Assembly: GCF_022538115.1 (NCBI RefSeq)
Contig: NZ_JAKZAL010000008.1
Coordinates: forward strand, 167,575-231,574
Direction of reading: 5' to 3'
DNA from: Cognataquiflexum rubidum
GTDB lineage: Bacteria; Bacteroidota; Bacteroidia; Cytophagales; Cyclobacteriaceae
DNA length: 64,000 bases
The translations under genes and the position numbers were made by a program. Position 1 is the first letter of the stretch, and every line of letters starts with the position of its first letter. Positions 10,320 through 18,688 of this stretch are shown here, in pieces. The notes under the pieces are model-generated. The model had not been told where the DNA came from, did no database searches, and saw nothing but the letters and a program-made list of their open reading frames with translations.

Positions 10320-13300
10320 TTAGAAAGTGAACCTTAAGTTCACACCATACCTTTTGGTAGGTGGCACTCCCAATTGATCATAACCAAGGTTATTGGCTCC
10401 TGCTGTACTTACTTCAGGGTCATACCTCATAGCCGCCGGTGTATTTGGGGCTTTGTACCAAAGGTTCCTTCCACTCATGGAGATAAATGCACTTCCAAAT
10501 GGGGTTTTTGACAACAATTCTCTTGGGAACATATACCCTAGGGAAATTTCCCTTAACCTCACTACAGTAGCATCAAAGATTGCAGCCTCCTGCACATATC
10601 CTGCTGAAGGCCCACTTGGACCAAATCCACTTCCGAAGAAGTAATCATTGTAATTCAAGGCAGTATTATTGGGGATTTTGTTTCCATCCTCATCTAAAAG
10701 TGGGGTTCTGGTATTGATATTTCCCAAGTATCCGCTTCCAATTCTGAAGGAATCCCTGTCTTCTGTATCTCTCAAAACACCTCTTGCATAGGTCTCACCA
10801 ATGGTAGTAGAGAGAATATCTCCACCCGATTTCATATCAAATAGCACATCAAGAGTGATTCCACGGTAGGAGAAGGTATTATTTAAACCTGCGAAGAAAT
10901 CCGGATTTGGATCTCCGATAGGACCGCTTGTTGTTGCAAGGATCGGCTTTGCTGTCTGTGGATTGACAAGGATGCTTCCTTCATCATCTCTGGCAAATCT
11001 AGTCCCGAAAATCATCCCGTAAGGCAAACCTTCTATATGGACATTTCCTCCATAAGTCAGCTGCGCAAAACCACCAAGGTTCTCCACTTTATTTCTGTTT
11101 CTAGTAAAGTTGGCATTGATGGACCAGTTAAATCCCCTGTCTGACACAAATGGATTGGCTGTCAATCCGATTTCAATACCCTTATTGGAAGTTTCTCCAA
11201 GGTTAATAATCCTGGTAAGGAACCCTGAGGAAGGTGCCGCATTTACCACAAAGATCTGGGAAGTACTTTCTTTGGCATAGTAAGTCAAATCTAAAGTGAA
11301 TAGATTTTGGAAAAATCTTAATTCTGTACCCACTTCAAATTCTGTTATGAACTCCGGCTTTAAAGCACTATTTGCAAAGCTGTTGGAGATGGTTTGTGTA
11401 CTGATGCCGGAGTTGGTAGCATTGCTAAATGGAGAGTCAATTCCTCCGAAAGAAGCATTGGCGTTGAATACATTTACAGTCTGGTAAGGAGAAGCTTCAT
11501 TACCGACTTTGGTATAACCTGCCCTGATCGTTCCAAAATTCAGAACAGAACTATTCATTTTCAATGCTTCTGTAAATACAAGTGACCCATTGACACCACC
11601 ATACAGGTAACTTCTGTTTTCTGCAGGCAGGGTAGAGGACACATCATTTCTTCCTACAAAATTGAGCGAAGCATAATTTTTATAATCAAAAGTCACATCA
11701 CCAAAAAAGGCGTAAAACCTTTGCTTGATCAAAGTCTGGTTGTTTGGAATATTACCAAGTGTGATCGTGGTAGTATTTCTGATGTCATTCAATCCTGCCA
11801 CAATAATTCCATCTCCTGAGAAAGCTGCTCTTCTAGTCAATCTTTGGTTGATATTGTTTCCAAGAATTACCCTGACTTTCAGATCATCATTTATTTTGGT
11901 GTTGATGGTAGCCAAAAGAACGTTATCCAATTCTTCCCGGTAGATATTGTCTGTGTTGATGGTACCGTTAGCATAGACACTTGATCCTTTTCCCAAAACA
12001 CTGAGTCTGTTGTCCGTAAAGCTGTTGAATCCAAAAGTATTCTGGACAGTCAGCCAGGGGGTGATTTCTTTGCCCAATACAAAACTTCCAAAAGTTCTGT
12101 CTACTTCACTTGTGGCAGGACTGTTCTTGACAGACCAATAAGGATTGTCCAATGCCCTATAATATACATTGGCTCCGGTTACGGGATTTTCAAATGGATA
12201 GCCGGTCAGGTCAAAGCTCGTCGGCATAAATAGCAAATTGCCCATAATAGATCCTGACCCACCAATCGGAGGGCTTGTCTGATTGGTTTTGACATAATTC
12301 AATGTTCCCCTTACAAAGAAGCCATTGTCAAGTTTGGCGTTTCCACCGACATTGAAGGAAGTTCTAGTGATGCTGTTACCAGGAACTACACCATCATTGC
12401 TCGTCCGCGTAAACCCTGCAATCAAACTTGTTTTTTCACCGCCACCACTGACCATGATGGAGTTTTCAAAGAGATTTCCTCTCCTGAAGAAATTTTCGAC
12501 ATTTTCTTTCATGTAAGACCTATAAGGTACTTCTACAGGAGTGATTCCATTAGCCTCGTAAAACTGAGGAAACTGAGAGGCAGGATTGGTAGTCAATGCC
12601 AAAGGGTGGGGGATAGTCGCGCGGCTGGAATAAGGAGAGCCGTATGAACCGAAGACACCCGCCCTGTAATCACCATTGGTTCCCTGACCATATTTATCTT
12701 GAAAGTCAGGTATACCTGAGAGCCTTTCATTGGAATAGGAGCTGTTGTAGGTAATCTCCATTCCTTTCCGTCCTTTTCGAGAGCCTGTTTTGGTAGTGAT
12801 GATGATTGCGCCATTTGCTGCTCTAGACCCATAAAGTGCAGAGGCCGCGGCACCTTTCAATACCGTGAGACTTTCGATGTTGTTGGGATCAATATCAAAT
12901 GCCCTGCTGGATGTAGATTGGCTGCTTTGTGTTTGGTTGGTTCCGGCTGATTCAAAAGAAGAATTGTCAAAAGGCACACCATCCACAACAAAAAGCGGTT
13001 GATTGTTATTGCCAAGTGATGAATTACCTCGGATGGTGATGTTGGTAGCACCACCAGCCACACCACCTGCGCCTTGGATGTTGACTCCGGCTATTTTGCC
13101 TGTCAATGCCCTTACAGGATCGGGTTCATTCCTTTGGCTAATTTTCTCGTTGTCTAGGGAAGATACAGAATAACCCAAGGTGTTGGTATTTCTTTCGATA
13201 CCTGCCGCAGTGATAACGACCTCCGAGAGTTGGAAACTCTCTGTTAGCCTTACAGTGATTTCACTTTGATTGGATACATTCACTTCGGTCTTTTCATAAC

Positions 13301-13571
13301 CGATGTAAGAGATAACGAGAATGTTCTCGGTTGGCTCCAATTGGATCGTAAAAATCCCGTCCAGATCAGATACTGCTCCTTTGGTAGTGCCTTTGATCAC
13401 AATGTTTGCACCGGGTATAGGCATGCCTGCCGCATCCAGTACTGTCCCTTTGACCAGCTTTTGCTGGGCAAAAACGTTGCCTTGGATACCGAACAGGCAA
13501 ATCAGGGTGAAAATCATCAAATATCTCCAAGATAATATTGGGATACGATTTTTGGTAAATGTTTCTTTCAT
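10320..13571 (-). CDS. SusC/RagA-family TonB-linked outer membrane transporter
   Basis: 1083 residues. In order: signal peptide ending near GNVFAQ, a carboxypeptidase-regulatory-like beta-sandwich (VKGTVLDAAGMPIPGANIVI), a TonB plug with SALYGSRAANGAI-type signature, and a long beta-barrel ending in the aromatic motif GVNLRFTF. It imports ligands captured by SusD using TonB energy. It is the first gene of a four-gene minus-strand operon. No Bacteroidetes -7 (TAnnTTTG) box could be placed confidently upstream. Confidence 0.95.
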   Translation of the reverse strand: MKETFTKNRIPILSWRYLMIFTLICLFGIQGNVFAQQKLVKGTVLDAAGMPIPGANIVIKGTTKGAVSDLDGIFTIQLEPTENILVISYIGYEKTEVNVSNQSEITVRLTESFQLSEVVITAAGIERNTNTLGYSVSSLDNEKISQRNEPDPVRALTGKIAGVNIQGAGGVAGGATNITIRGNSSLGNNNQPLFVVDGVPFDNSSFESAGTNQTQSSQSTSSRAFDIDPNNIESLTVLKGAAASALYGSRAANGAIIITTKTGSRKGRKGMEITYNSSYSNERLSGIPDFQDKYGQGTNGDYRAGVFGSYGSPYSSRATIPHPLALTTNPASQFPQFYEANGITPVEVPYRSYMKENVENFFRRGNLFENSIMVSGGGEKTSLIAGFTRTSNDGVVPGNSITRTSFNVGGNAKLDNGFFVRGTLNYVKTNQTSPPIGGSGSIMGNLLFMPTSFDLTGYPFENPVTGANVYYRALDNPYWSVKNSPATSEVDRTFGSFVLGKEITPWLTVQNTFGFNSFTDNRLSVLGKGSSVYANGTINTDNIYREELDNVLLATINTKINDDLKVRVILGNNINQRLTRRAAFSGDGIIVAGLNDIRNTTTITLGNIPNNQTLIKQRFYAFFGDVTFDYKNYASLNFVGRNDVSSTLPAENRSYLYGGVNGSLVFTEALKMNSSVLNFGTIRAGYTKVGNEASPYQTVNVFNANASFGGIDSPFSNATNSGISTQTISNSFANSALKPEFITEFEVGTELRFFQNLFTLDLTYYAKESTSQIFVVNAAPSSGFLTRIINLGETSNKGIEIGLTANPFVSDRGFNWSINANFTRNRNKVENLGGFAQLTYGGNVHIEGLPYGMIFGTRFARDDEGSILVNPQTAKPILATTSGPIGDPNPDFFAGLNNTFSYRGITLDVLFDMKSGGDILSTTIGETYARGVLRDTEDRDSFRIGSGYLGNINTRTPLLDEDGNKIPNNTALNYNDYFFGSGFGPSGPSAGYVQEAAIFDATVVRLREISLGYMFPRELLSKTPFGSAFISMSGRNLWYKAPNTPAAMRYDPEVSTAGANNLGYDQLGVPPTKRYGVNLRFTF

Positions 13572-13610
13572 AAGCTTTAATAGATTAGAAATGAGAAATA
13601 AAATGCCACC

Positions 13611-13636
13611 ATCATCCCAAATAAAGTTGGGTGATC
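13611..13636. promoter_or_regulatory. Inverted repeat in the susC leader
   Basis: ATCATCCCAA (13611-13620), six bases, then TTGGGTGATC (13627-13636) pair at 9 of 10 positions. It lies 40 bp upstream of the susC ATG and would be an RNA hairpin in the leader or a protein-binding site. No U run follows, so it is not a standard terminator. Confidence 0.35.
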
Positions 13637-13687
13637 AGGTTACTATAAAATAGGTTATAAGGGTTTTTGTAAAAGTGGCTAGTCTAA

Positions 13688-13705
13688 TTCCATTTGCAAA
13701 TGGAA
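13688..13705. promoter_or_regulatory. Perfect 18-bp palindrome upstream of susC
   Basis: TTCCATTTGCAAATGGAA is its own reverse complement, centred about 125 bp upstream of the susC start. It is a good operator candidate for a dimeric regulator of the peptide SusCD operon. It also resembles, in its TTCCA…TGGAA arms, the palindromes found upstream of the EPS operons, but the spacing between arms differs (8 rather than 5). Nothing else could be assigned in the 13572-13987 gap. Confidence 0.4.
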
Positions 13706-13987
13706 ATGGTCAGGATATTCTGTGGTGTCGACTGATTAAAAATATGCCTAATAAAAATAGCACAGCCCCCGTTTGAGTAAAAATATCCCAATGTTTATAG
13801 CAGGTAGAATTTGGGAAGGATGAATGGAAAAAATATGGTTTGAGTTTTAGACTAGCTATATAATCCTAAAATTGTATCTCATTGTTAAAAAATGGTTTCT
13901 AATTTTGCATATTTCAACAAAATTTTTGTAATATTTTTCAAAACTGGTTTTTTGGTAAATAAAACAAAATGGAAAAATGTCTACCCG

Positions 13988-16747
13988 TTAATTAGACTCC
14001 TCGTCCTTGTACCTCTCGGCATAATCCTTCTCATCCATCCCTTTGCTGAACCTTCTGAGATTATAGGTAAAACTCAACATCACATAACGCTGAAGCACAT
14101 TGGACTGAATATCTTCAATAAACGTTTCCGTGATATTCCTCCTCACATTGGCATTTTCACCCAGCAAGTCATAAACCATCAGGCTGATTTCACCGCGTTG
14201 ATTGTTGAAGATTTTTTTGCCCAAACTCATATTGATCAGGGAAAAATTGGTATCAAATCCCTGTGACAATCCGGAATTGATCTGATGGTTCAAGTCAAGC
14301 CGGTAAATAATTCCTTCCCAAATGATCCAATTGAAGTTGACCCTAAACCTTTGTTGGAAAAATTTACCATCCAAGCTGGAGTTAAGGGTGTTGTTTACTT
14401 CATTGAAAGAGGACCTGGACCAAATGTTAAAATCGATCTGATCACTGATATTGCTGCTTAGGGAAAATCCGGTACTCAACCTCTTCGAATTGTTAAACCC
14501 GATTTGATCATTGACCTGACCGGGTCTTTGGGTAAATCCAAGCCCAGCATTGATATTGAAGTTGGACTTGATAAATCCAAAAGGCATTCCATAGCTAAAC
14601 CATGACCTAAAATCCTTAAAGCCGTCTAAGTTCACCGGTTTGTTCAACTGCGACCCGGTTTCCAAAATGATCCCGTCCTGAATTTCTGTAGGTTCGCTGG
14701 CAATCAGGGTACTGTTGGAAATGAAATTGTCGACAAACCTTGACTGGGCAAAAATATTCCAGTTTTTATCCGTGTCGGGATTGTTGCTCTTAAACCTCAG
14801 CCTGAGTTCATTGGTAAAAGACTGGTCCAAATCAGGATTACCGGTTCTTAGCTGCAAAGGATTGGTGTTGTCAATCACTTGCTGAAGCTGGCCGATCTGC
14901 GGTTCATTGGTATAAGTATCGTAATCCAATTGCAGGTTGGTATTGGTGGAAAATTTGTACTCCATCCTCACCGTAGGGGTGAAATTCTGAAAAGTCTTGT
15001 TCAACACATCCGGATTGGGAAAGAATTGGTCGTTTTTTAACCTGGCATCCTGGTACTCCAATTCAGTCTGTAATTTATATTTTTCAGAGGTAAACTGATA
15101 CCCGAATTCCAATTCCTGGGTCAGGTATTTACTTTGAAAAGTATTACTCAATGCCGTATCCAAAGAAAGCGTGCCATTTTCAAAATCCCCGTTTTCAACA
15201 TTGAAAGTAAGTTTGTCGGAGTCGTTGAACCTGTTTCCGATTTGGTATTCCACTTCCATCTGACCTCTTTGCCCCAAAGGCTCGGTGTAAGAAATGCGGC
15301 TTTGCCAAAAATCGCCTGTCCTTTGTCGCGTGGTGCGTTGGTCTATGACCTCCTCACGGTTTCCGCTTTCCTCATAGAAAGTATTTTCTGCCTTACGGTC
15401 GGATTCGTCTTCATTCCATCCTTTGGAAAAATTGGTCCTGAAGATGACCGTCCTGCCCGGTTTGTCAAACTTGTGGCTGTAAAGCAGTCGGTTGAAAAGG
15501 TCAAAATCCTGGTAGGAGCCTGTTTTGAGGTTTCTGACCGAATTGATCAGGTCCACGCCATTGTCAGTTTCTCCGATAAATCCTGAATTTTCAGTTTCAT
15601 ACCTGGCCGAAAACCTAGGGATATAAAGAATCCGGTTTTTCTCGTCAATGTTATATTCCAATCGGAGATTGGCCTGATGTTGGTTATTGACGCGGACATC
15701 CGTACTTTTTTCCCTGTAAAATTTATCTGAGTCATCTGTGGTCACAAAATCCCTGAACCGGTCAACAATACCCACATTTTTCCTTTTGGTAAAAACATAA
15801 CTTCCTGTCACTTTGATTTTGTCCATCCACAGGTCGGTATAATTCAGGCCAAGGATATTGGTGGTAATTACCCCTTGCTGCGGATTGGTGTTGTCCTGTG
15901 CAGTAGGGTCGCTGGAGTAATCGAGGATATTCACATTATTGGCCAATCCTGTAAAAGTGATCCTTCTTTCTTCATCAAATGAATTGATGCTGGCACCTAC
16001 CAAATACCTCTCATCGGTTCCGTATCCGGCTGTTGTTTTCCCAAATTGCCCTTTTCGCCTGCTTGCTTTGGTAATGATATTGATGGTTTTGAGCCTTTCC
16101 CCATCATCAAACCCACTCAATTGGGATTTTTCGCTCTTTTGGTCAAATACCTCAATACTTTGGATGACCTCAGCCGGTAGGTTTTGAAGGGCAGTCTTGA
16201 CATCCGTACCAAAAAACGGTTTGCCATCAACGAGTATCTGTGAGATATTTTCTCCCTGTGCCATGAGAATTCCTCCTTCAGAACTCACTCCCGGCAATTT
16301 TTCTATCAAAGTCTGCGCACTTGCATCCTTCATGGTTTTGAAAGCATCCGCATTGAATAGGGTAGTGTCGCCTTTTTGGGTTCCTGTCGAGCGCCTTGCT
16401 TCTATCACCACCTCATTGAGGTCAGTAGCCACTTCACTCACCGAGATCACTCCCAAGTCAAGATTGGCATTCAGTTCCAACGTTTTCAAAAAATCCCTGA
16501 ATCCCAAATACTGCACTTTGAGGATATATTCTCCCTGCCTAATCCCTGTAAAAGCAAAATTCCCGTCAATGTCAGTAATTGTTCCCGTCACTTGGGAGGA
16601 GTCATTGAGCGACAAAATAAGCACATTGACAAAAGGAAGGGCCTCCTGCTTTCCTTCTACCGTGACCATGCCTTTGATATTAAATGACTGAGAAAATCCC
16701 TGAAAGGCAATCAAACCAAAAATAAAAACTGATAATAAATACTTCAT
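13988..16747 (-). CDS. TonB-dependent-receptor-like outer membrane beta-barrel protein
   Basis: 919 residues starting at the ATG at 16747, with a signal peptide ending near AFQGFSQ. A carboxypeptidase-regulatory-like domain follows (residues about 22-95, GTITDIDGNFAFTGIRQGEY), then a plug-like segment (LIEKLPGVSSEGG, then ILVDGKPFFG) and a C-terminal barrel of the OMP_b-brl type. It is not a SusC: there is no SusD partner and the barrel is shorter. Ligand unknown. The C-terminus ends in a charged tail (…ERYKDEESN) rather than an aromatic residue, which is unusual for a barrel and may mean an extra periplasmic tail. Confidence 0.85.
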   Translation of the reverse strand: MKYLLSVFIFGLIAFQGFSQSFNIKGMVTVEGKQEALPFVNVLILSLNDSSQVTGTITDIDGNFAFTGIRQGEYILKVQYLGFRDFLKTLELNANLDLGVISVSEVATDLNEVVIEARRSTGTQKGDTTLFNADAFKTMKDASAQTLIEKLPGVSSEGGILMAQGENISQILVDGKPFFGTDVKTALQNLPAEVIQSIEVFDQKSEKSQLSGFDDGERLKTINIITKASRRKGQFGKTTAGYGTDERYLVGASINSFDEERRITFTGLANNVNILDYSSDPTAQDNTNPQQGVITTNILGLNYTDLWMDKIKVTGSYVFTKRKNVGIVDRFRDFVTTDDSDKFYREKSTDVRVNNQHQANLRLEYNIDEKNRILYIPRFSARYETENSGFIGETDNGVDLINSVRNLKTGSYQDFDLFNRLLYSHKFDKPGRTVIFRTNFSKGWNEDESDRKAENTFYEESGNREEVIDQRTTRQRTGDFWQSRISYTEPLGQRGQMEVEYQIGNRFNDSDKLTFNVENGDFENGTLSLDTALSNTFQSKYLTQELEFGYQFTSEKYKLQTELEYQDARLKNDQFFPNPDVLNKTFQNFTPTVRMEYKFSTNTNLQLDYDTYTNEPQIGQLQQVIDNTNPLQLRTGNPDLDQSFTNELRLRFKSNNPDTDKNWNIFAQSRFVDNFISNSTLIASEPTEIQDGIILETGSQLNKPVNLDGFKDFRSWFSYGMPFGFIKSNFNINAGLGFTQRPGQVNDQIGFNNSKRLSTGFSLSSNISDQIDFNIWSRSSFNEVNNTLNSSLDGKFFQQRFRVNFNWIIWEGIIYRLDLNHQINSGLSQGFDTNFSLINMSLGKKIFNNQRGEISLMVYDLLGENANVRRNITETFIEDIQSNVLQRYVMLSFTYNLRRFSKGMDEKDYAERYKDEESN

Positions 16748-16911
16748 GAAAACGGTAATTTGAAACTTATAGAAATCAGGTGGACAAAAACAGGTACTTG
16801 ATACCTCTTTCCAACAAACTTATGTAGGAGAGGTTCTGAAAGGAAGGCATTATTTGCTGAGTGGCTGATTTACCCGAAAAACCGCCCCAGGCTTTATATG
16901 GGAAAAATAAT

Positions 16912-16948
16912 TTTCAAGGCCGATTCCCCCTTAGGAAGGGCCTTGAAA
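16912..16948. terminator. Inverted repeat, possible terminator
   Basis: TTTCAAGGCC (16912-16921) and GGCCTTGAAA (16939-16948) are perfect 10-bp arms, with a smaller TTCC/GGAA pairing inside the loop. It lies between the lysozyme-like gene and the barrel gene, both on the minus strand. An A/T-rich stretch follows on the minus strand, so it could end transcripts of the lysozyme-like gene, although it is about 270 bp past its stop. Confidence 0.4.
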
Positions 16949-16988
16949 TTTAAAGAATAAGGATAATTTAAGCCATGGTTAGGTAGCT

Positions 16989-17212
16989 TGTTGTCGATAG
17001 TTTATAGTCCATAGTCGATGGTAAGTTGTCCATAGTTTATAGTCTATGGTCCATTACCTAGGATCTGCGGTCTTTGTAGACAGGCTAGCTTTTTTCTTTT
17101 ATGTGCTAACAGTGAACTTTCGACCGTATCGACTGTCGTCCGTGGACTGTGGACTGTGGACTTTCGACTGTATCGACTGTCGTCTGTGGACTGTGGACTG
17201 TGGACAATCGAC
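16989..17212. repeat. Low-complexity GTCCATAGT / GTGGACT tandem repeats
   Basis: Two blocks. About 16989-17052 consists of variations on GTCCATAGTTTATAGTC. In 17117-17204 a 44-bp unit occurs twice (17117-17160 and 17161-17204), each holding TATCGACTGTCGTC followed by repeated GTGGACT. This kind of sequence is common between genes in Cyclobacteriaceae. It fills most of the 16748-17214 gap; apart from the inverted repeat at 16912 nothing else is visible. Confidence 0.8.
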
Positions 17213-17214
17213 TC

Positions 17215-18129
17215 CTAAATAAAAACACAATCCTCCGGCTTGATGACAAACGTGGCATTTTCCACCAAGGCAGCCTCACTGTCTCTCCTCCTATGAAGTC
17301 CGGCACTTTGTTGGGCCGACCAAAGTCTTTTCATATTCCTGATTTCTGCTGCAATAGAAGGCAATTTTCCAGATGCAATGTGTTGTACAAGGTTCCGCAT
17401 CTCCAACCTCCTGTCTTCCATAGCCAAACTGTCGCCCCTGTTGTACACCAAAGAAACAATGGCCCCTTGGACATCAGGTGGAAGTTTTTCTAATCCGGGA
17501 TATATCTTTCTTGATTTCTTTGCCCAAATCGGCATGGACTTGGTGTAAAAAACTGTTATGGCAGTGTCCCAAGGTATGGAGACGTTTTTGACCATGTCGG
17601 TCAAAGCATTTTTGGCATTGACCTTCGTTTTGCCCACCACCCCCAAAAGGATATTGAAATCGGATTGGGGGAGGAATTCCTTCCAATCATAGGAAAAAGT
17701 GGAAGCGTTGACATAGCCCAAATCGTATCCGATCCCGATGGTGATGCCACTGTACTCGCCCGGCAGAATCGGACTTTTGTACTTCCTTTCATAAATGGCT
17801 TTGGAAGAAACCTCAAAGGCTACGATGACATCCAATGACCTTTTGGAGGCAATCAAACTCGCACCCGAAGGAATGGGAGGGAGAGTTTGGCTGTAAAGCA
17901 TTTCCAATCGTGAAAGGGTATTGGTACCGACAATCCCGTCGACATCATTTCCCTTAAATCCCAAAAACCTTTGGACAGATTTTTTTCTTTCCGTAAAATC
18001 AGCTGTTAGGGGCACTTGGATGCCAAGGCTATTCAATATGGAATTGGTAGTGACCAAATCAAAAACACCTGTTTCTGTGGTGCCAAGGGTTTTTTGAAGA
18101 TTCTGAATTCTCTTTTGGAATAGGTTCAT
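17215..18129 (-). CDS. Peptidoglycan-binding and lysozyme-like (GH24/pesticin fold) protein
   Basis: 304 residues from the ATG at 18129; the frame is open 33 codons further up, but those codons show no domain. N-terminal residues about 1-80 look like a peptidoglycan-binding domain (LQKTLGTTETGVFD, then FLGFKGNDVDGIVGTNTLSR). The C-terminal part resembles phage T4/pesticin-type lysozymes: a candidate catalytic Glu in IVAFEVSSKAIYERKY, then the active-site-like ITIGIGYDLG, and VSLVYNRG in the helical lobe. No signal peptide or membrane segment is seen, so it may act through lysis or a non-Sec route. It could be a domesticated prophage endolysin; no other phage gene is nearby. Confidence 0.65.
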   Translation of the reverse strand: MNLFQKRIQNLQKTLGTTETGVFDLVTTNSILNSLGIQVPLTADFTERKKSVQRFLGFKGNDVDGIVGTNTLSRLEMLYSQTLPPIPSGASLIASKRSLDVIVAFEVSSKAIYERKYKSPILPGEYSGITIGIGYDLGYVNASTFSYDWKEFLPQSDFNILLGVVGKTKVNAKNALTDMVKNVSIPWDTAITVFYTKSMPIWAKKSRKIYPGLEKLPPDVQGAIVSLVYNRGDSLAMEDRRLEMRNLVQHIASGKLPSIAAEIRNMKRLWSAQQSAGLHRRRDSEAALVENATFVIKPEDCVFI

Positions 18130-18282
18130 AATTGTTTTTTGTTGGGTTAAAAATTTAAAAGAAAAGTAAAATGCGTGTGTCTGAATGGATTCCGGACTAA
18201 AGTTTTTGGGTAAATTCTCGCCAAGCATCCTTTCGGGTCTTTAACATATTCAATTGTTCAGAAAGGGAAAATACATTGGTCT

Positions 18283-18384
18283 CCCCGTCATCCTGAAGGA
18301 GGTACTGCCTGTCTCGTTTTCTTCGGGAACTGAAGGATCTCATTTACTTTATGTGAGACCCTTCACTTCACTCAGGGCGATGCC
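18283..18384. repeat. Palindromic intergenic element (GTCATCCTGAAGGA type)
   Basis: The stretch begins CCCGTCATCCTGAAGGA and contains a long imperfect hairpin: GAAGGATCTCAT (18332-18343) against ATGTGAGACCCTTC (18351-18364), ending CACTTCACTCAGGGCGA. Sequences with the same TCATCCTGA…CACTTCACTCAGG theme are widespread intergenic repeats in Bacteroidota. Only one copy is seen in this window. Confidence 0.5.
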
Positions 18385-18404
18385 CCAAAATCTGTCCAGG
18401 CTAA

Positions 18405-18551
18405 ACTTCGCCAACTAAGATACTGACCTTCAGTGATATATTGGAAAGAATTACAGAATTAAAAAATTTAAAAGAAATTCAGCTTTTTAAGGAAATAGGT
18501 AAATTAAACACCGATTTTTTTTCCGACGAAGCCAGAAGAATTGTAATTTAA
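18405..18551 (+). pseudogene. Possible remnant of a coding sequence after the repeat element
   Basis: An open stretch of 48 codons follows directly after the palindromic element and ends in TAA at 18549-18551. It lacks an ATG. Its translation looks like a real amphipathic protein tail (SDILERITELKNLKEIQLF, then SDEARRIVI). It may be the 3' end of a gene whose 5' part was replaced when the repeat inserted. The family is not recognised, and chance cannot be excluded for so short a stretch. Confidence 0.25.
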
Positions 18552-18688
18552 AATGAAATGTAAATGAAGGGTATGGTAAATTAAATCAAAAAAGACCAAA
18601 CATGAATTCGGTAAATCTTATGCAAGGATATTTAAATTATAATTTTGAATATTGTATTTATTTGTAAGAGAAATGTTTAAATCCTAAG

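Noticed and set aside
13892..14266. 124-codon plus-strand frame
   Set aside because: It runs antisense to the 3' end of the outer-membrane barrel gene, with no domain.
15134..15586. 150-codon plus-strand frame
   Set aside because: Antisense shadow of the 919-residue barrel gene; the minus-strand frame carries the conserved domains.
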